Shown: piece after piece, positions 60,089 through 64,000 of the stretch
Layout: each line of letters begins with the position of its first letter
Position numbering within the stretch: position 1 is the first letter of the stretch
Assembly: GCA_017473085.1 (NCBI GenBank)
Contig: JAFUNF010000011.1
Coordinates: forward strand, 1-64,000
Source: Clostridia bacterium
GTDB taxonomy: Bacteria > Bacillota > Clostridia > Oscillospirales > CAG-272
Reading direction: 5' to 3'
DNA: 64,000 bases
Translations under genes and position numbers: made by a program
The notes under the pieces: generated by a model
What the model was told of the DNA's origin: nothing
Seen by the model: the letters and a program-made list of their open reading frames with translations, nothing else
The model's database searches: none

Positions 60089-60789
60089 AAACTAATCGCC
60101 ACCTCGAGCGCAAGAGTAATCATATCCTTGAAGGTGTTTTGTCTTTCATCGCTTGTGGTTGCTTCGCCTGTTATCAAATGATCTGAAACTGTGCAAATAG
60201 CCAAGGCGTTTTTCTTAAGTTTCATAGCATTCATATAAAGTCCTGCTGCTTCCATTTCAACTGCTAATACACCTAACTTGCCCCATTCTAAGCTATTTGT
60301 ATCGCTATAAAAGGTATCGCTTGAAAGCAAATTGCCAACGTGATAGTTAAAGCCAAGCTCCCTTGCCTTTTCAACAGCCCTTGACAAAAGGTCGTAGCTT
60401 GCAATAGGTGCAATCGTGCCACAAAGTCCATATTGACTGCCAAATGAGGAATTAGTGCAAGCGCCCATTCCGATTACAATATCTCTTACATTTATGTTTT
60501 CCTGCATACCACCAGCAGACCCAACACGAATAATATTTTCAACACCAAAAAATGAGTAAAGCTCGTATGCGTAAATGCTAATAGAGGGAATACCCATTCC
60601 ACTTGCCATAACGCTAACCTCCTTGCCCTTGTAGGTGCCAGTATAGCCTTGAATACCACGAACATTGTTGATAAGCTTAGCATCTTGTAAAAAATTTTCA
60701 GCTATAAATTTAGCACGCAAGGGGTCACCTGGCATAAGCACGGTTTTTGCAAAATGCCCCTGTGGATTAATATGTGGAGTCGCCGTCAT
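60085..60789 (-). CDS. deoD: Purine-nucleoside phosphorylase (DeoD type)
   Basis: A 234-aa hexameric PNP. TPHINPQGHFAKTVLMPGDPLRAK at the N-terminus, RVGSAGGMQ, and EMEAAGLY with the substrate Glu. GEATTSDERQ follows. It splits (deoxy)purine nucleosides to base plus (deoxy)ribose-1-P. The start lies 23 nt inside the end of deoC, so translation is coupled. Confidence 0.95.
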   Translation of the reverse strand: MTATPHINPQGHFAKTVLMPGDPLRAKFIAENFLQDAKLINNVRGIQGYTGTYKGKEVSVMASGMGIPSISIYAYELYSFFGVENIIRVGSAGGMQENINVRDIVIGMGACTNSSFGSQYGLCGTIAPIASYDLLSRAVEKARELGFNYHVGNLLSSDTFYSDTNSLEWGKLGVLAVEMEAAGLYMNAMKLKKNALAICTVSDHLITGEATTSDERQNTFKDMITLALEVAISL

Positions 60790-61447
60790 TTTTCATACCA
60801 TCCTTCTTGATTATTTGAACAATTCGACTTGTGCCAAGTCGAGAGGCACCAAGCTCAATAAAATCGCTTGCGTCCCTAAGAGACGAAATACCACCTGCTG
60901 CCTTAATTTTAACATTTTCGCCAACATACTTCTTAAAAAGAATTATATCCTCACGGGTAGCACCACCCTTAGAAAATCCTGTTGAGGTCTTGATAAAGTC
61001 GGCACCAGATTCGGTTACTATTTCACACATTTTAATCTTTTCCTCGTCGGTTAAAAGACAGGTTTCAATAATAACCTTAAGAATTCTTCCGTCACAAGCC
61101 TTTTTAATGTCAATAAGGTCGGATTTTATTTTGTCGTAATTTTTGCTTTTTAAGTCGCCGATATTTATTACAGTATCAATCTCATCAGCACCATTCTTTA
61201 TAGCATTTTGAGTTTCGTAGCATTTGGTTAAATTAGTAGTATAACCATTAGGAAAGCCTGTTACAGTACATATTTTTATTTTTTCTCCAATATACTCCTT
61301 AGCACGTGAAACAAAGGATGGTGGAATACAAATAGATGCACAGGAGAAGAAAACACCCTCATCACAGGTTTTAATAATATCATCAATTGTTGCATCAACC
61401 TTAAGGTTAGTGTGGTCAACACAGGATAAAATTTTCTCTATATTCAT
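60767..61447 (-). CDS. deoC: Deoxyribose-phosphate aldolase
   Basis: A 226-aa class I aldolase cleaving deoxyribose-5-P to acetaldehyde and glyceraldehyde-3-P. DHTNLKVDAT at the N-terminus, KVIIETCLL, and FIKTSTGFSKGGAT, where the Lys forms the Schiff base. Final KAAGGISS is also standard. First gene of the operon. Confidence 0.95.
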   Translation of the reverse strand: MNIEKILSCVDHTNLKVDATIDDIIKTCDEGVFFSCASICIPPSFVSRAKEYIGEKIKICTVTGFPNGYTTNLTKCYETQNAIKNGADEIDTVINIGDLKSKNYDKIKSDLIDIKKACDGRILKVIIETCLLTDEEKIKMCEIVTESGADFIKTSTGFSKGGATREDIILFKKYVGENVKIKAAGGISSLRDASDFIELGASRLGTSRIVQIIKKDGMKNDGDSTY

Positions 61448-61476
61448 AATTTTTAAGCTCCTTTCCTTCTAATATT

Positions 61477-61505
61477 ATAGTATCATATTTTGGCAGTAAA
61501 ATCAA
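61477..61505 (-). promoter_or_regulatory. deo operon promoter
   Basis: Minus strand TTGATT (61505-61500), 17-nt spacer, TACTAT (61482-61477), 30 nt before deoC. Confidence 0.75.
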
Positions 61506-61520
61506 CCAAAAATAAATATA

Positions 61521-61549
61521 TAGACAAAAAACAAAATCTGTGGTATAAT
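61521..61549 (+). promoter_or_regulatory. Promoter of the E2-like gene
   Basis: TAGACA (61521-61526), 17-nt spacer, TATAAT (61544-61549). Confidence 0.75.
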
Positions 61550-61554
61550 ATTCT

Positions 61555-61576
61555 CGTATGATGAAAAAATCATACG
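61555..61576 (+). promoter_or_regulatory. Perfect inverted repeat at the transcription start
   Basis: CGTATGAT (61555-61562), GAAAAA, ATCATACG (61569-61576). It starts at the predicted +1, so it could be a repressor operator or a 5'-end mRNA hairpin. Confidence 0.5.
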
Positions 61577-61606
61577 CCAAAAAAAGACATTAGAGAGGAA
61601 AATTTT

Positions 61607-62572
61607 ATGTCAAGAAGGGTAATAGAGCTTGTGCCTAAAAAGGAAGACGAGGAAAAGCACCTTGACAACAAAAAGGTTCAAGAAAATTCTTGTGATAAAG
61701 TAGCACCTAAAAAGGAAAAGAAAAGAAAAAATACCTGGAGACGTGTCAAAAATCTTACTCCATTTGCACGAATAGTGCCTTATATAATGGAGGACAGAAT
61801 AGGCTCTCAAAACTTTGTTTTTGATGAGATTGATATGTATTCAATCGACAAGTATGTTAAAAAGAAGCAACAAGAGGGATTAAAATATTTTAACCTAATG
61901 CACGTAATAATTGCAGGCTATATTCGTACTGTTTCCCAATTTCCAGGCTTAAATCGTTTTATAAGAGGTCAAAAGATTTATACAAGAGAGCTTATCGAGG
62001 TTTCCTTGGTTATAAAAAAGGAAATGTCAATAGACTCTCCTGATACAGTTATCAAGGTTTTGTTTGAGCCTGACGCAACTGCTGAAGATGTGTATAATGA
62101 GTTAAACCGAAAAATTGAAGAGTACAGACAATCACCAAACAGTAGCTTTGACAAGCTTGCAAAGATGCTTAATTTTATTCCAGGCTTGTTTTTGCGTTGG
62201 ACAGTTAGCACACTAAGGCTTATGGATTATTTTGGCTTGCTTCCAAAATTCCTAACTAACCTTTCCCCATTCCATTGCTCATTCTTTATAACGTCTATGG
62301 GCTCCTTAGGTATTCCACCTATTGTACACCACCTTTACGACTTTGGTACAGTTCCTGTATTTTGCTCCTTTGGGTCAACTCAAAGGGAATATAAGGTAAG
62401 TGCAGACGGTAGTGTATATAAACGCAAGTACGTAGGTGTTACATATAATCTTGACGAAAGAATTTGCGATGGCTTTTATTATGCTGCGGGAATGAAATAT
62501 TTGCGTGCAATCTTCAAAAATCCTGAAAAATTAGACACTCCCCCTGAGGTTGTTGTTGAAGATATCAAATAA
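61607..62572 (+). CDS. E2-acyltransferase-fold protein lacking the catalytic His
   Basis: A 321-aa protein related to the catalytic domain of 2-oxoacid dehydrogenase E2/chloramphenicol acetyltransferase. After a Lys-rich 45-residue N-terminus it shows NFVFDEIDMYSIDKYV, HVIIAGYIRTVSQFPGLNRFI, SMGSLGIPPIVHHLYDFGT and, near residue 289, DERICDG in place of the E2 active-site DHRxxDG. The His to Glu change removes the general base, so acetyl transfer by the usual route is unlikely. No lipoyl domain, E1 or E3 gene is nearby. It may be a CoA- or acyl-binding protein (inference). Confidence 0.65.
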   Translation: MSRRVIELVPKKEDEEKHLDNKKVQENSCDKVAPKKEKKRKNTWRRVKNLTPFARIVPYIMEDRIGSQNFVFDEIDMYSIDKYVKKKQQEGLKYFNLMHVIIAGYIRTVSQFPGLNRFIRGQKIYTRELIEVSLVIKKEMSIDSPDTVIKVLFEPDATAEDVYNELNRKIEEYRQSPNSSFDKLAKMLNFIPGLFLRWTVSTLRLMDYFGLLPKFLTNLSPFHCSFFITSMGSLGIPPIVHHLYDFGTVPVFCSFGSTQREYKVSADGSVYKRKYVGVTYNLDERICDGFYYAAGMKYLRAIFKNPEKLDTPPEVVVEDIK

Positions 62573-62597
62573 AAAACAGGCAAACGCCTGTTTTTTA
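62571..62597. terminator. Bidirectional terminator
   Basis: ACAGGC (62576-62581) / GCCTGT (62586-62591) with A-run before and T-run after; shared by the convergent membrane-protein gene. Confidence 0.85.
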
Positions 62598-62601
62598 TTT
62601 G

Positions 62602-63162
62602 TTATTTTGTTGATTGTGGATTGCTTGGCTTAACCAGTATTTTTACAAGCAAAAGCACTGCACAGACAACACCCAATAGTAAAATCAAGCAGGATGTAAG
62701 CATTGCAAATATCTCTACGAAATAGTAGTAGCCATCAAGGAAGGTAACCTGACCAAAGCTTTCAAATAGCTTGCCAATCTTAGGGAACACCTGCACAAGA
62801 TTAACAATCCAGTAGAATAGGTCAAAGAAAACTATACCTGCACTACCAATTAGAAAAGCAATAGGAGTAGCATAGGTAACTATTTTGCCCTTGCCCTCAA
62901 TTTTGTCAACAAGCTTGTCAGCAAATAAAAACAATGCGAAAAAGCCAACGCAACCAATCAGTTGAATTAAGCCTGCATAGGAGGATAGGCAAGAGGAAAG
63001 ATACACCTCCATTAATCTAAAGAAGTCCGTAGCCCTGAAGCCTACCGAAAGATACACGTTTGTAAATTCAATCAAAATTGATGCAAGAAGTAGGGAAATA
63101 GCAAGAATTGAAAGGATTTTAATAATTGCTCTTGTACCCGTTGATAAAAATTCCTTATTCAT
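62602..63162 (-). CDS. Hypothetical membrane protein (about 4 TM)
   Basis: A 186-aa hydrophobic protein with about four transmembrane helices (near 12-32, 50-72, 82-110 and 140-175). I recognise no family. ATG 63162 is chosen: GAGGTG lies 6 nt upstream and the in-frame GTG 63171 is part of that site. Monocistronic. Confidence 0.6.
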   Translation of the reverse strand: MNKEFLSTGTRAIIKILSILAISLLLASILIEFTNVYLSVGFRATDFFRLMEVYLSSCLSSYAGLIQLIGCVGFFALFLFADKLVDKIEGKGKIVTYATPIAFLIGSAGIVFFDLFYWIVNLVQVFPKIGKLFESFGQVTFLDGYYYFVEIFAMLTSCLILLLGVVCAVLLLVKILVKPSNPQSTK

Positions 63163-63270
63163 AAAAATCACCTCGTAGTTAGTATATCACAATAAATTGA
63201 AATGGTCAACAAAATTTAGAAAAAAGGTAAGAGAGTGTATAAAAAAACAGAGAAATTGAGAAAAATTCAA

Positions 63271-63298
63271 AAGGGACAGGCAATTTGCCTGTCCCAAA
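63271..63298 (-). terminator. hpf terminator
   Basis: GGGACAGGCAA (63273-63283) / TTGCCTGTCCC (63285-63295), followed by TTTTGAATTTTT on the minus strand. Confidence 0.85.
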
Positions 63299-63313
63299 AC
63301 TTTAGATCAATCT

Positions 63314-63838
63314 TTATTCGGGAAGAATAAGACCGTAGCCACCTGCCTTGCGTTTATAAACCACGCAGGTTTCAAGAGTGTCTGCATCCTTAAAAACAAA
63401 GAAGTCATGTCCTAACATATTCATTTGTAGAATAGCCTCCTCAACGCTCATTGGCTTGAAGGAGAAGGTCTTTGTCTTGATGTTGTGTACGTATTCGTCC
63501 TCGGCAACATCTGGTAGGTCTTCTTCAATAATTTGGAAGCCCTCTGCCTTAATTCTTTTTTGAAGCCTTGTTTTGTTCTTTCTGATTTGCCTTTCAAGTG
63601 CTTCAATGGAAGAGTCAATGGCAATAGCAAAGGTTTCAGCTGCTTCCTCTGCACGATAAACCATACCACCGGCGTGAATAGTTACCTCAACCTTTTCCTT
63701 TCCATTTGGCAGAGAAAAGGTAACGTCCATTTCGCAACCGTCCTCAAAAAACTTGTCAAATTTGGAAAGCTTTTTCTCAGCATTTTCCTTAACAGAGTCG
63801 TAAACTCTCATTTGCCGTGCGGTAAAATTCATTTTCAT
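63314..63838 (-). CDS. hpf: Ribosome hibernation promoting factor, long form
   Basis: A 174-aa long HPF. The N-terminal S30AE domain (NFTARQMRVYDSVKENAEKKLSKFDKFF, about 1-100) blocks the decoding site, and the C-terminal dimerisation domain (KTFSFKPMSVEEAILQMNMLGHDFFVFKD, about 118-174) joins two ribosomes into 100S particles in stationary phase. Start follows GAGGTACTACT. Confidence 0.95.
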   Translation of the reverse strand: MKMNFTARQMRVYDSVKENAEKKLSKFDKFFEDGCEMDVTFSLPNGKEKVEVTIHAGGMVYRAEEAAETFAIAIDSSIEALERQIRKNKTRLQKRIKAEGFQIIEEDLPDVAEDEYVHNIKTKTFSFKPMSVEEAILQMNMLGHDFFVFKDADTLETCVVYKRKAGGYGLILPE

Positions 63839-63890
63839 AGTAGTACCTCTTTTTGCTGTGAATTCAAAGAGAAACCTCTTTGTTGATTAC

Positions 63891-63899
63891 ATTATACCA
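63891..63899 (-). promoter_or_regulatory. Extended -10 promoter of hpf
   Basis: Minus strand TGGTATAAT (TGn-TATAAT), about 55 nt before hpf. No good -35 is present. A CAAAGAG/CTCTTTG hairpin lies in the 5' UTR. The remaining bases to 64000 are AT-rich without a feature. Confidence 0.6.
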
Positions 63900-64000
63900 C
63901 ATATTTAAGTAAAAATAAATAGAAAATATGAAAAAAATCTAAAAAAATTGTGAAAAGTATCTAAAAATTTTGAAAAATACCAAAAAATCACTTAAAGAAA

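Noticed and set aside
1..64000. CRISPR array, insertion sequence, prophage, tRNA, rRNA, T-box or known riboswitch
   Set aside because: No regularly spaced direct repeats, transposase or integrase motifs, tRNA cloverleaf or T-box/riboswitch consensus was found by reading; small degenerate cases could be missed without covariance-model searches.

Overview
The window is chromosomal DNA of a low-G+C, spore-forming Firmicute, most likely an anaerobic gut-type member of class Clostridia. The support is the complete S10-spc-alpha ribosomal superoperon with zinc-type S14 and L36, the block yicC-remA-gmk-rpoZ-priA-def-fmt-rsmB-rlmN-PP2C-kinase-rsgA, and two sporulation genes (spoIIR and a 25-codon spoVM candidate). 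Promoters are mostly TTGACA/TTGATT-17-TAAAAT/TACTAT. I cannot name a genus from sequence alone. No tRNA, rRNA, CRISPR array, transposase or phage gene was seen.

Left part (1-14.6 kb): a small membrane protein, a metallophosphatase, an alpha/beta hydrolase plus a DagK-type lipid kinase, then a six-gene leftward operon (11446 to 3132) encoding an Fe-S Old Yellow Enzyme, a short-chain dehydrogenase, a FAD flavoprotein, an AP-endonuclease-2-type isomerase/epimerase and two tandem cytoplasmic heparinase II/III-like proteins. A 2-hydroxyacid dehydrogenase is divergent from it. This looks like an intracellular redox/eliminative route for a sugar-derived substrate that I cannot identify. A membrane protein and araD follow.

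Middle (14.6-31.2 kb): a promoter with a roughly 260-nt folded leader precedes rpsJ to rplQ, including secY, adk, map, infA, rpmJ and rpoA. Several inter-gene gaps (S10-L3, S14-S8, map-infA, S4-rpoA) are long and foldable. S3 has a charged insertion exactly where the KH-domain GXXG loop should be.

Accessory part (31.2-41 kb): a GH78-like rhamnosidase, then two secreted BspA-type leucine-rich-repeat proteins sharing a C-terminal domain and near-identical promoter architecture (a TTTTGTG-N7-CACAAAA-type dyad 51-52 nt before the -35 box, a T-rich tract, TTGACT-17-TAnTAT). Between them are a 55-aa peptide gene and two decayed tandem copies of its 3' end, each followed by a similar terminator and interrupted by palindromic repeat elements.

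Right part (41-64 kb): pfkA, pncC, spoIIR, a DUF5685/J-domain/membrane-protein operon, the conserved yicC-to-rsgA block, spoVM, a complete deoxynucleoside salvage operon (deoC-deoD-deoB-cdd-pdp), an E2-acyltransferase-like protein lacking the catalytic His, a membrane protein and long-form hpf.
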